From positions 35,197,424 through 35,261,423 of the forward strand of contig OZ021733.1 in the NCBI GenBank assembly GCA_963978545.1: a DNA stretch of 64,000 bases, given 5' to 3'. Under the pieces are notes generated by a model. That model was not told where the DNA came from, did no database searches, and saw only the letters and a list, made by a program, of their open reading frames with translations. Below are positions 32,021 to 45,336 of this stretch, in pieces; the first letter of the stretch is position 1, and each line of letters begins with the position of its first letter. The stretch comes from Linyphia triangularis (Eukaryota; Arthropoda; Arachnida; Araneae; Linyphiidae). The translations under genes and the position numbers were made by a program.

Positions 32021-35000
32021 ATTGTTTGAACTGTAATATCGGTTCAGCATTTTTAGAACCTAAACAACTATATTTTTCATTGAATTGTCTGTTTTCCTAT
32101 TCATACTTATAAAACATTATTTTATTGAATTTGCAAATGAAGAATATATGCTCAGTAATTACTTGTTCACTCATTAATAATTTAATTTATAAATCTTTAT
32201 GCTTATTCTAAAAGTTAATTTAGATTTAATATTTTTAAATAAATTACATTCAAATCAAATTTTATTAATTATTTGTTTAAATAAGTTTATTTTTCAAAAA
32301 TAAGCAATGTTACAGGCTTAACAAATCTTGAGGTTAATTGAAAATAATTTCAAAATTGTTGGAGAAGCTTTGTAATGTAAATAAAAAGTAGTCTAACTTA
32401 CCCTCATTATTTTATTAGTTATGTGGTTCGAACCTTGAAGTGATCATGGATTAATATATAAATGTATCTCTAGCCCCCTTTTTTTGCGCCCTTCTGTTTA
32501 GTAATTATTTTTTTACCTATGTTTACATGAAATTTACATTTGTTTCTGTTTTCATTGAGAAATTTTTACAAAACTTTTCTTTCAATGCTCATAAAATACT
32601 CAAGCATTTTTTTTTCTACTTGTTTAGAATGCTTTTATTTAAGTAAAGGTAACAAATAGCGTTTTTGTAAAACTACCTAAATTGTACTCTAGACTCTAAT
32701 TGTGGAACTGGCTGATGGTAGAAGTACAAAAGTGACATGGAAATTTTAGAATCCAGTTTAAAGTTTTGCCATTGTAAAGGTAATTTTATAGCTATTAAAA
32801 CAATTTTGCTGTTATAATTGATTCTGTAATTTTATTTGTTTGATCTGTATATTAATTGAAAATGACTTTGCTCTTTTATACAACATAATCAGAGATGTAT
32901 TATCGTAGATTCACCTGCACGAATATAAAAAGTACAACCCTAATGCAGTTTTAATTTTTAATTATTTAAAACTGAAAAAATAGAAAGAAAAAATTTTTGT
33001 TTCAAATACTTCCTGATTAATCTTATTCTTTAAATAAGTAGGTTTTTTTTTCACTTGGTTTTTTGCTTGCCTTCTATCTTATTTATGGGTTCTATTGAAT
33101 TGCTTGAATTTTATGATATATAACTGTTAAAATATAAAGTAATTTTAAAAAATGCTTGAATTGTTTGTTCCAATCGGTATTCCGTTTGTTTGGTTATTAA
33201 TTTATAGTTTTTGAATTTTTTTTTCTTGAAATTGAAAATGATCTTTTTAAAAAGAGGAATTGAATTACAATTTTTTCTCGCTTAAAATAAATGTTTACAA
33301 CTTTCAGGGTACGTACTGGGCCTAGGAAACCTGGAAAGTCCTTGAATTTCATTATTTTTTTTCAAGGCCTTGAATAGCCTGGAAAAATAGGCTTATTTCC
33401 TAAAAAACCTTGAAAGTCCTTGAATTTTCAATTCTGAAACCGCAAAATTCCCTTCTTACCAGAACCCTGACGTCACGCTTTTACGTCACGTTCCCGTCTT
33501 CGGCCTGTTCACTTTCCGTGGATCTGTCAATCACAGTTCCCTCCCATTTCTTGCTCTCGGCGAATAGTGACCGTTCATTACACGGTTTGCGTTTTGAACA
33601 GTGCCGGTTTGTCACTTGTCTAATATCCTGTTTAGTTCTGCCCGCTGTCGTTATTCTTTGAATTTAAATTGTCCATTCAAGAGAGTTTGTTTTCATCGTG
33701 AACATTCCGACTCTAAACAGTGTTTATGGCTGCTTGTTTTTTTCCATTACAAAAACTTCTTTTCGTTCAAGATTACGCCGAACTGCTCCAAAAGATCATT
33801 TTTTGGCTTAAAAACTACTTTGCGAGAATTTTGGCAGGAAATTTTTCAAAATTATCATGGAATGTCGCCAACATAGCGATAGAGAGTATTTTGCACTTTA
33901 AGGGCGTTTTTCGTCAGTTAACGTGCTGGAAAGGGTTCGCACTTGAAAATAGAAATTACAATCTCTCAGTTTTGTTGTAGGTTTTTCAAACTGTATAGAA
34001 GTAGTAAATGAATCTCTGTGCATCTGATTTAAATCTGTTTTCTTGGCTGATTTTAGTTATAGGAAATTAATATTATTTTTTTATACTTATAGAATACATG
34101 ATTATTTTTAGATTTTTTTTACTGAGGCTCCGTGCTAAAAATAGATTACAAGTATTGTTTTGTTTTTTGGAACTACTGTCTGTCTATTTCTGCCACTTAT
34201 AAATACAAGTATTGTACTTTTCACACAAGCAATCATAGTACATCTGGTTTAGATTTGCTCTCTTGCCTGGTTTTAATAATTAAGAAATACATAGCTTTCT
34301 TAAGGTTTTAAAAAAACTCGAATATTTTTTAAAATTTCTAAACTTCTTGAACCAATTGATAGCCCCCGCCCCTTTCCCCTCCCTACACACTTCCGGGCTA
34401 AATTTCTAAGTCATCGCCAAAACGGGATTTAAACTTGCTGTGGTGATTAGATGGAAGGATTGGTGAGTATTAGTAAATGATTTTTTAACCATCGATGTTG
34501 GATCATGATTTTGATTTGTCCACAAACGGGAAAACGCATATTACGTCATTCGTTTAATTGTTGGCAAAGAGGTTAGTAATTATTTTTTTTTAATACCCAA
34601 GTATTGATGAAAAAAAAAAAAAAGTTAGTGGCTTGTTTGTAAATGAATGTCATGCTTTTTAATTTATTTTTTGAGTATTGTTATCAAATTAATTAATGTA
34701 AATTTAGAATGCAATCATATTTATATAATGAACAAGTTACACCTTTTTTTTTTACTTTAAAGTAATTTAAAATATCAAGGTTGAAATATACAAGAATATT
34801 TGGGGCATCACTAATTTTAATGTAGTAATTTACTGCTCCAAAATCGTATTTTACTGTTCCGACAGTGCTCCAAAATCACATTTTGGTACTTACATCACTG
34901 CAAAACTCACACTATAAAAAGTGGATTGGAAAAGATTTCTCCAATCTTCATCCCGCAATAAATATTTATGGTTGCATCTTTGCTGTTTGGTAACATTTTA

Positions 35001-36864
35001 TATTTTAAACTTCAGACAAATTCATTAATTAGAAAAAAAGGAAGTTAAAAATTGCAATTTTTGTACCGACTCTGCGATGGTAAAATAGGGCCTTGATTTT
35101 TTTTGTAATATCCTTGAAAAAGGCCTTGAAAGTCCTTGAATTTCACTTCCAATAAAGTGTACGCACCCTGAACTTTTTTTCTTCCAATATGTGCTAAATT
35201 TGAGATTTTATAAATAACACCATCTAAACTCGAGATTGCTATTAACAAATAATCTAACAAAGAACAATAATTTCAATAAATCTTCTTTAATTTAGAAATT
35301 TTTTCCAAAGTCTCATATTACTTTGACTCTTTGCAGCTCTTGCATTTTTTTTTTTCCATCAAAATGTTATTCTAATCATAGTATGGCCTTACTGAGCACT
35401 TGGGCCAGAAAATTAAACTAACTAAAATTCTATTCTAAGCAAGTCCAAAAGGTTTGGTCAAGTCATTTTGTCATCAAGTTTGGTTTTGCATGTCAAAGGT
35501 GCCGGTTTCGAATCTGGGTATAGCCATAGAAGTTCATTGTGATTAAAAATCCTGGTTCAGCCTTTTGTTCAGTAATAATTAGTCGTTAGTGTGCTTAAAA
35601 TTAACTTGTTGAGAAAACAAACCAACCAAACCTATACTATGAAAGTTGTGATTGTTGAAACCAATCATTGAAGTGTTGTTGCTTTTCTAGTGAAATGCTG
35701 AAAAACCTTCTTGAGTGCAAAAATTAGAAAATAATTAGCTCTTTAGCTAAAATATTTAGTCAACAAATTAGAATTATTTGATATTCCAAGATTAGTCGTC
35801 AAACAAAATGGGTTAACAAGTTGAAAGTTAAAAGGTATTTTTCAATCGACTTGTTTGATATTAAATATTTGATAGTTAAAGTTTGTAGTGATTTTATAAT
35901 GAAAAGTTTCCTAATTATTTTAGATTGAACATCGAGACTGATGAATCTTTAAAAAAAAAAATTCATATTACTAAGGAGAAACTTGTGCGACTCACTATTT
36001 TTTTGCTCTACAAATTTTGTACACCACTTTAAACATTGATTGAGACTTCAATTCTAAATCTTTATATCTGATTAGTTTTTTTCTTTATTAAAGGTATTCT
36101 TATCTTCTGTTGTAAATGCTTTTGTTAAGTTTGAAATCAAACAAAATGCACACATGAATGTATTGCACATTATTTAATATCTTTTTTTATTTTTTTAAAT
36201 TTACTAAACTTCTCTTACATTGCTGTTTTTATTTTTTAATGCAGCTCATATTTTTAAAACAATATTTATTGTTTTAAACTTCATCGTTTATATTCTAAAT
36301 GTCATTCATAGTTTCGGAACTCCATTAAAACTGTTTATTTGTATATTTATAGCCTGAAAATACTAATTAACTTATTTGTATTTAAGCTATTTACTTTTAT
36401 TTATGTAAAGTACATACATGTTTATGAATTTTAAAATGGCAGTTCCGTAACATGCAAAACTAAGAATGTTTCTGTTATTTGTAGAATAAATGTCGACACG
36501 CTCTTGAATTTCTATTCGTTTTGATACTAAATAACTGACTTTTTAATAAATTTAGTGAAACCAAGCATTGTATTTAGAAAATAGTGTGAATACATTTTAA
36601 GCACATGCTGTGTTATTTAAATATTTTGAAAACAGCTTACATCAGCATGAGACCTTTTAAAATAATTCAACATTTTTCAATATATCATTCATTGTTTGCT
36701 GGGTCTTAAAATTTCTACTTGCCTTCTTTTAGGAATATTATATTAAGTGAAGTTTATTTTTCAAATATTTCCAGAGTCAGTTCTCACTTTGGCGTCTTTT
36801 CTTAAACTTGTTGTCCTTGTTCTAAGAAAAAAAATTCGTGTTTAGTAGTATTAATAAAATTGCG
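32021..36864. repeat. B half, copy B5
   Basis: A 4844-bp B monomer, nearly the same as B3, including the shortened A-run in its tail (AAGAAAAAAAATTCG). The transposon copy is at 33305-35170. No gene is seen. Confidence 0.9.
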
Positions 36865-39800
36865 GTTGTTTGAACTGTAATATCGGTTCAGCATTTTTAA
36901 ACCTAAACAATTATTTTTTCATTGAATTGTCTCTTTTCTTATTCATACTTATAAAACATGATTTTATTGAATTTGCAAATAAAGAAGATATGCACAATAA
37001 TTACTTGCACACTCATTAATAATATAATTTATAAGTCTTTATGCTTATTCTAAAAGTTAATTCAGATTTAATATTTTTAAATAAATTACATTCAAATTAA
37101 ATTTTATTAATTATTTGTTTAAATATGTTTATTTTTCAAAAATAAGCAATGTTACAGGCTTAACAAATCTTGAGGTTAATTGAAAATAACTTTAAAATTG
37201 TTGGAGAAACTTTGTAATGTAAATAAAAAGTAGTCTAATTTACCCTCATATTTTATTAGTTATGTGGTTCGAACCTTGAAGTGATCATGGGTTAATATAT
37301 AAATGTATCTCTAGACCCCTTTTTTTGCACCCTTCTGTTTAGTAAATAACTTTTTACATATGTTTAACTAGTTTACATGAAATTTACATTCGTTTTCATT
37401 GAGAAATTTTTACAAAACTTTTCTTTCAATGCTCATAAAATACTCAAGCATTTTTTTCCTACTTGTTTAGAATACTTTTATTTAAGTAAAGGTAACAAAT
37501 AGCGTTTTTTGTAAATCCACCTAAATTGTTTTCTAGACTCTAATTGTGGAACTGGCTGATGGTTGAAGTACAAAAGTGACATGGAAATTTTAGAATCCAG
37601 TTTAAGGTTTTGCCATTTTAAAGGTAATTTTATAGCTATTTTACAATGTTGCTGTTATAATTGATTCTGTAATTTTATTCTGTATATTAATTGAAAATGA
37701 CTTTGCTCTTTTATTCAACATAATCAGAGATGTATTATCGTGGATTTACCTGCACGAGTATAAAAAGTACAACCCTAATGCAATTTTAATTTTTAATTAT
37801 TTAAAACTGAAAAAATAGAAAGAAAAAAATTTTGTTTTAAATACTACCTGATTAATCATATTCTTTAAATAAGTTGGGGTTTTTTTTTACTTGTTTTTTG
37901 CTTGCCTTCTATTTTTTTTATGGGTTCTATTGAATCGCTTGAATTTTATAATATATAACTGTTAAAATATAAAGTAATTTTCAAAAAAGCTTGAATTGTT
38001 TGTTCTAATAGGTATTCCGTTTAAGTTTGGTTATTATTTTATAGTTTCGAATTTTTTGTTCTTGAAATTCAAAATGATCTTTTTAAAAAGAGGAATTGAA
38101 TTACTATTTTAGTCTTGCTTAAAATAAATGTTTACAACTTTTTACCTTCCAATATGTGCTAAACTGGATATTTTATAAATAACACCATCTAAACTCGAGA
38201 TTGCTATTAACAAATAATCTAACAAAGAACATTAATTTAAACTAGGGGGCTTCGCCCCCTGCTCGCTAACGCTCGCCAACCCCCAAACGCCTCGCCGCTC
38301 GAATTTGTGGTTAAAACATCTTGCTGCGCTCGAATAGGTTTGCCAGCCATAAAAAATTTAACCAAATTTTTATAAATTTAATGTAAGGGCTAATAGAGAA
38401 AACACCCAAATTGCAAGTTTCATAAAAGAAAGTTAAATATACTATCTGCCAACATTCTGATTTAAAACTTCAAGGATGTTGACGTATTACGCCGAGAGTG
38501 ATTGTTTCGATCACGTCGCCCCGTTAGAGAACGACGTCCAACGCGAGGCATTTTCTGGATAGAAATACTTCAAAATAATAATTACTCTAATAAAAAAATG
38601 CTTCAGAAAAACAGAAAAAATCAACTTTGAAACGAAGCGTTTAAAATTAGCAACGGGTTTGTTGTTTACATATGTAAGGATGTTGCCATTCATATATTGA
38701 AAATCATTGAGGCTTTGTAGTAGCTTAATAATGAAAAATATTAAAATTTAACTAATTAATGAAGTGTTAATAAATTATTTTGGCACGTTTTGGCAAATCT
38801 ACAGCTTATTTCCTTTAAAATGACATCTTGATCATTGAAATTGGTTTAGCAGTTTAGGCGGACGGACTAACCCCAAAAAACGTATTGCCTATTAAATATA
38901 TAGATAAATCAATAAATCTTCTTTAATTTAGAAATTTTTTCCAAAGTCTCATATTACTTGACTCTTTGCAGCTCTTGTATTTTTTTTTTTTTTTGCCATT
39001 AAAAATGTTATTCTAATCGTAGTATGGCTTTACTGAGCTCTTGGGCCAGAAAATTATACTAACTAAAATTCTATTCTAAGCAAGTCCAAAAGTTAGCAGT
39101 TTGGTTTTGCATGTCAAAGGTGCCGGTTTCGAATCTGGGTATAGCCATAGAAGTTTTTTGTGATTAAAAATCCTGGTTCAGCCTTTTGTTTAATATTACT
39201 TTGTTGTTAGTGTGCTTAAAAGTAACTTGTTGAGTGTTCAAACCAACCAAACCTATACTATGAAAGTTGTGATTGTTGAAACCAATGATTGAAGTGTCAT
39301 TGCTTTTCCTGTAAAATGCTAAAAAACCTTCTTGAGTGCTAAAATTAGAAAATAATTAGCTCTTTAGCTAAAATATTTAGTCAATAAATTAGAATTATTT
39401 GATATTCCAAGATTAGTCATCAAACAAAATGGGTTAACAAGTTGAAAGTTAAAAAGTGTTTTTCAGTCGACTTGTTTGCTATTAAATATTCAATATTTAA
39501 AGTTTGTAGTGATTTTATAATGAAAAGTTTACTAAGTATATTAGATTGAACATCGGGACTGATGAATCTTTTTAAAAAAAATTCATATTGCTAAGGAGAA
39601 ACTTGTGAGACTTGCTATTTTTTTGCTTTACGAATTTTATACACCACTTTAGACATTGATTGAGACTTCAATTCTAAATCTTTATATCTGATTATTTTTT
39701 TTCTTTATTAAAGGTACTCTTATCTTCTGTTGTAAATGCTTTTAATAAGTTTGAATTCAATCAAAATGCACACATGAATGTATTGCACATTATTTAATAT

Positions 39801-40482
39801 CTTTTTTTATTTTTTAAAATTTACTAAACTTCTCTTACATTACTGTTTTTATTTTTTAATGCAACTCATATTTTTAAAACAATATTTATAGTTTTAAACT
39901 TCATCTATTACATTCTAAATGTCATTCAAAGTTTCGGAACTCAATTAAAACTGTTTATTTGTATATTTATAGCCTGAAAATACTAATTTACTTATTTGTA
40001 TTTAAGCTATTTACTTTTATTTATGTAAAGTACATACATGTTTATGAATTTTAAAATGGCAGTTCCGTAAAAGGCAAAACTAAGAATGTTTCTGTTATTT
40101 GTAGAATAAATGTCCACACGCTCTTGAATTTCTATTCGTTTCGATACTAAATAACTGACTTTTTAATAAATTTAGTGAAACCAAGCATTGTTTTTAGAAA
40201 ATAGTGTGAATACATTTTTAGCACATGCTGTGTTATTTAAATATTTTGAAAAGAGCTTATATCGACATCAGACCTTTTAAAATGATTAAACATTTTTCAA
40301 TATATCATTGTTTGCTGGATCTTTCGATTTCTACTTGCCTTCTTTTAGGAATATTATATTAAGTGAAGTTTATTTTTCAAATATTTCCAGAGTCAGTTTT
40401 CCCTTTGGCTTCTTTTCTTAAATTTGTTGTTCTTGTTCCAAGAAAAAAATAATTCGTGTTCAGTAGTATTAATAAAATTGCG
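36865..40482. repeat. A half, copy A6
   Basis: A 3618-bp A monomer with its GC-rich insert at 38239-38906 (668 bp). Standard A-class variants throughout. No gene is seen. Confidence 0.9.
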
Positions 40483-43400
40483 ATTGTTTGAACTGTAATA
40501 TCGGTTCAGCATTTTTAGAACCTAAACAACTATATTTTTCATTGAATTGTCTGTTTTCCTATTCATACTTATAAAACATTATTTTATTGAATTTGCAAAT
40601 GAAGAATATATGCTCAGTAATTACTTGTTCACTCATTAATAATTTAATTTATAAATCTTTATGCTTATTCTAAAAGTTAATTTAGATTTAATATTTTTAA
40701 ATAAATTACATTCAAATCAAATTTTATTAATTATTGGTTTAAATAAGTTTATTTTTCAAAAATAAGCAATGTTACAGGCTTAACAAATCTTGAGGTTAAT
40801 TGAAAATAATTTCAAAATTGTTGGAGAAGCTTTGTAATGTAAATAAAAAGTAGTCTAACTTACCCTCATTATTTTATTAGTTATGTGGTTCGAACCTTGA
40901 AGTGATCATGGATTAATATATAAATGTATCTCTAGCCCCCTTTTTTTGCGCCCTTCTGTTTAGTAATTATTTTTTTACCTATGTTTACATGAAATTTACA
41001 TTTGTTTCTGTTTTCATTGAGAAATTTTTACAAAACTTTTCTTTCAATGCTCATAAAATACTCAAGCATTTTTTTTTTCTACTTGTTTAGAATGCTTTTA
41101 TTTAAGTAAAGGTAACAAATAGCGTTTTTGTAAAACTACCTAAATTGTACTCTAGACTCTAATTGTGGAACTGGCTGATGGTAGAAGTACAAAAGTGACA
41201 TGGAAATTTTAGAATCCAGTTTAAAGTTTTGCCATTGTAAAGGTAATTTTATAGCTATTAAAACAATTTTGCTGTTATAATTGATTCTGTAATTTTATTT
41301 GTTTGATCTGTATATTAATTGAAAATGACTTTGCTCTTTTATACAACATAATCAGAGATGTATTATCGTAGATTCACCTGCACGAATATAAAAAGTACAA
41401 CCCTAATGCAGTTTTAATTTTTAATTATTTAAAACTGAAAAAATAGAAAGAAAAAATTTTTGTCTCAAATACTTCCTGATTAATCTTATTCTTTAAATAA
41501 GTAGGTTTTTTTTTCACTTGGTTTTTTGCTTGCCTTCTATCTTATTTATGGGTTCTATTGAGTTGCTTGAATTTTATGATATATAACTGTTAAAATATAA
41601 AGTAATTTTAAAAAATGCTTGAATTGTTTGTTCCAATCGGTATTCCGTTTGTTTGGTTATTAATTTATAGTTTTTGAATTTTTTTTTCTTGAAATTGAAA
41701 ATGATCTTTTTAAAAAGAGGAATTGAATTACAATTTTTTCTCGCTTAAAATAAATGTTTACAACTTTCAGGGTACGTACTGGGCCTAGGAAACCTGGAAA
41801 GTCCTTGAATTTCATTATTTTTTTTCAAGGCCTTGAATAGCCTGGAAAAATAGGCTTATTTCCTAAAAAACCTTGAAAGTCCTTGAATTTTCAATTCTGA
41901 AACCGCAAAATTCCCTTCTTACCAGAACCCTGACGTCACGCTTTTACGTCACGTTCCCGTCTTCGGCCTGTTCACTTTCCGTGGATCTATCAATCACAGT
42001 TCCCTCCCATTTCTTGCTCTCGGCGAATAGTGACCGTTCATTACACGGTTTGCGTTTTGAACAGTGCCGGCTTGTCACTTGTCTAATATCCTGTTTAGTT
42101 CTGCCCGCTGTCGTTATTCTTTGAATTTAAATTGTCCATTCAAGAGAGTTTGTTTTCATCGTGAACATTCCGACTCTAAACAGTGTTTATGGCTGCTTGT
42201 TTTTTTCCATTACAAAAACTTCTTTTCGTTCAAGATTACGCCGAACTGCTCCAAAAGATCATTTTTTGGCTTAAAAACTACTTTGCGAGAATTTTGGCAG
42301 GAAATTTTTCAAAATTATCATGGAATGTCGCCAACATAGCGATAGAGAGTATTTTGCACTTTAAGGGCGTTTTTCGTCAGTTAACGTGCTGGAAAGGGTT
42401 CGCACTTGAAAATAGAAATTACAATCTCTCAGTTTTGTTGTAGGTTTTTCAAACTGTATAGAAGTAGTAAATGAATCTCTGTGCATCTGATTTAAATCTG
42501 TTTTCTTGGCTGATTTTAGTTATAGGAAATTAATATTATTTTTTTATACTTATAGAATACATGATTATTTTTAGATTTTTTTTACTGAGGCTCCGTGCTA
42601 AAAATAGATTACAAGTATTGTTTTGTTTTTTGGAACTACTGTCTGTCTATTTCTGCCACTTATAAATACAAGTATTGTACTTTTCACACAAGCAATCATA
42701 GTACATCTGGTTTAGATTTGCTCTCTTGCCTGGTTTTAATAATTAAGAAATACATAGCTTTCTTAAGGTTTAAAAAAAACTCGAATATTTTTTAAAATTT
42801 CTAAACTTCTTGAACCAATTGATAGCCCCCGCCCCTTTCCCCTCCCTACACACTTCCGGGCTAAATTTCTAAGTCATCGCCAAAACGGGATTTAAACTTG
42901 CTGTGGTGATTAGATGGAAGGATTGGTGAGTATTAGTAAATGATTTTTTAACCATCGATGTTGGATCATGATTTTGATTTGTCCACAAACGGGAAAACGC
43001 ATATTACGTCATTCGTTTAATTGTTGGCAAAGAGGTTAGTAATTATTTTTTTTTAATACCCAAGTATTGATGAAAAAAAAAAAGTTAGTGCCTTGTTTGT
43101 AAATGAATGTCATGCTTTTTAATTTATTTTTTGAGTATTGTTATCAAATTAATTAATGTAAATTTAGAATGCAATCATATTTATATAATGAACAAGTTAC
43201 ACCTTTTTTTTTTACTTTAAAGTAATTTAAAACATCAAGGTGGAAATATACAAGAATATTTGGGGCATCACTAATTTTAATGTAGTAATTTACTGCTCCA
43301 AAATCGTATTTTACTGTTCCGACAGTGCTCCAAAATCACATTTTGGTACTTACATCACTGCAAAACTCACACTATAAAAAGTGGATTGGAAAAGATTTCT

Positions 43401-45336
43401 CCAATCTTCATCCCGCAATAAATATTTATGGTTGCATCTTTGCTGTTTGGTAACATTTTATATTTTAAACTTCAGACAAATTCATTAATTAAAAAAAAAG
43501 GAAGTTAAAAATTGCAATTTTTGTACCGACTCTGCGATGGTAAAATAGGGCCTTGATTTTTTTTGTAATATCCTTGAAAAAGGCCTTGAAAGTCCTTGAA
43601 TTTCACTTCCAATAAAGTGTACGCACCCTGAACTTTTTTTCTTCCAATATGTGCTAAATTTGAGATTTTATAAATAACACCATCTAAACTCGAGATTGCT
43701 ATTTACAAATAATCCAACAAAGAACAATAATTTCAATAAATCTTCTTTAATTTAGAAATTTTTTCCAAAGTCTCATATTACTTTGACTCTTTGCAGCTCT
43801 TGCATTTTTTTTTTTTCCCATCAAAATGTTATTCTAATCATAGTATGGCCTTACTGAGCACTTGGGCCAGAAAATTAAACTAACTAAAATTCTATTCTAA
43901 GCAAGTCCAAAAGGTTTGGTCAAGTCATTTTGTCATCAAGTTTGGTTTTGCATGTCAAAGGTGCCGGTTTCGAATCTGGGTATAGCCATAGAAGTTCATT
44001 GTGATTAAAAACCCTGGTTCAGCCTTTTGTTCAGTAATAATTAGTCGTTAGTGTGCTTAAAATTAACTTGTTGAGAAAACAAACCAACCAAACCTATACT
44101 ATGAAAGTTGTGATTGTTGAAACCAATCATTGAAGTGTTGTTGCTTTTCTAGTGAAATGCTGAAAAACCTTCTTGAGTGCAAAAATTAGAAAATAATTAG
44201 CTCTTTAGCTAAAATATTTAGTCAACAAATTAGAATTATTTGATATTCCAAGATTAGTCGTCAAACAAAATGGGTTAACAAGTTGAAAGTTAAAAGGTAT
44301 TTTTCAATCGACTTGTTTGATATTAAATATTTGATAGTTAAAGTTTGTAGTGATTTTATAATGAAAAGTTTCCTAATTATTTTAAATTGAACATCGAGAC
44401 TGATGAATCTTTAAAAAAAAAAATTCATATTACTAAGGAGAAACTTGTGCGACTCACTATTTTTTTGCTTTACAAATTTTATACACCACTTTAAACATTC
44501 ATTGAGACTTCAATTCTAAATCTTTATATCTGATTAGTTTTTTTCTTTATTAAAGGTATTCTTATCTTCTATTGTAAATGCTTTTGTTAAGTTTGAAATC
44601 AAACAAAATGCACACATGAATGTATTGCACATTATTTAATATCTTTTTTTATTTTTTAAAATTTACTAAACTTCTCTTACATTGCTGTTTTTATTTTTTA
44701 ATGCAGCTCATATTTTTAAAACAATATTTATTGTTTTAAACTTCATCGTTTATATTCTAAATGTCATTCATAGTTTCGGAACTCCATTAAAACTGTTTAT
44801 TTGTATATTTATAGCCTGAAAATACTAATTAACTTATTTGTATTTAAGCTATTTACTTTTATTTATGTAAAGTACATACATGTTTATGAATTTTAAAATG
44901 GCAGTTCCGTAACAGGCAAAACTAAGAATGTTTCTTTTATTTGTAGAATAAATGTCCACACGCTCTTGAATTTCTATTCGTTTTGATACTAAATAACTGA
45001 CTTTTTAATAAATTTAGTGAAACCAAGCATTGTATTTAGAAAATAGTGTGAATACATTTTAAGCACATGCTGTGTTATTTAAATATTTTGAAAACAGCTT
45101 ACATCAACATGAGACCTTTTAAAATAATTCAACATTTTTCAATATATCATTCATTGTTTGCTGGGTCTTACAATTTCTACTTGCCTTCTTTTAGGAATAT
45201 TATATTAAGTGAAGTTTATTTTTCAAATATTTCCAGAGTCAGTTCTCACTTTGGCGTCTTTTCTTAAACTTGTTGTCCTTGTTCTAAGAAAAAAAAAGGA
45301 AAAAAATTCGTGTTTAGTAGTATTAATAAAATTGCG
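40483..45336. repeat. B half, copy B7
   Basis: A 4854-bp B monomer with its transposon copy at 41768-43630. It carries private or B11-shared variants (GCCGGCTTG, CTATCAATC, ACATCAAGG, TTTACAAATAATCC, AACCCTGG), and TGTCCACACG and CTTACAATTTC in the tail as in B1. No gene is seen. Confidence 0.9.
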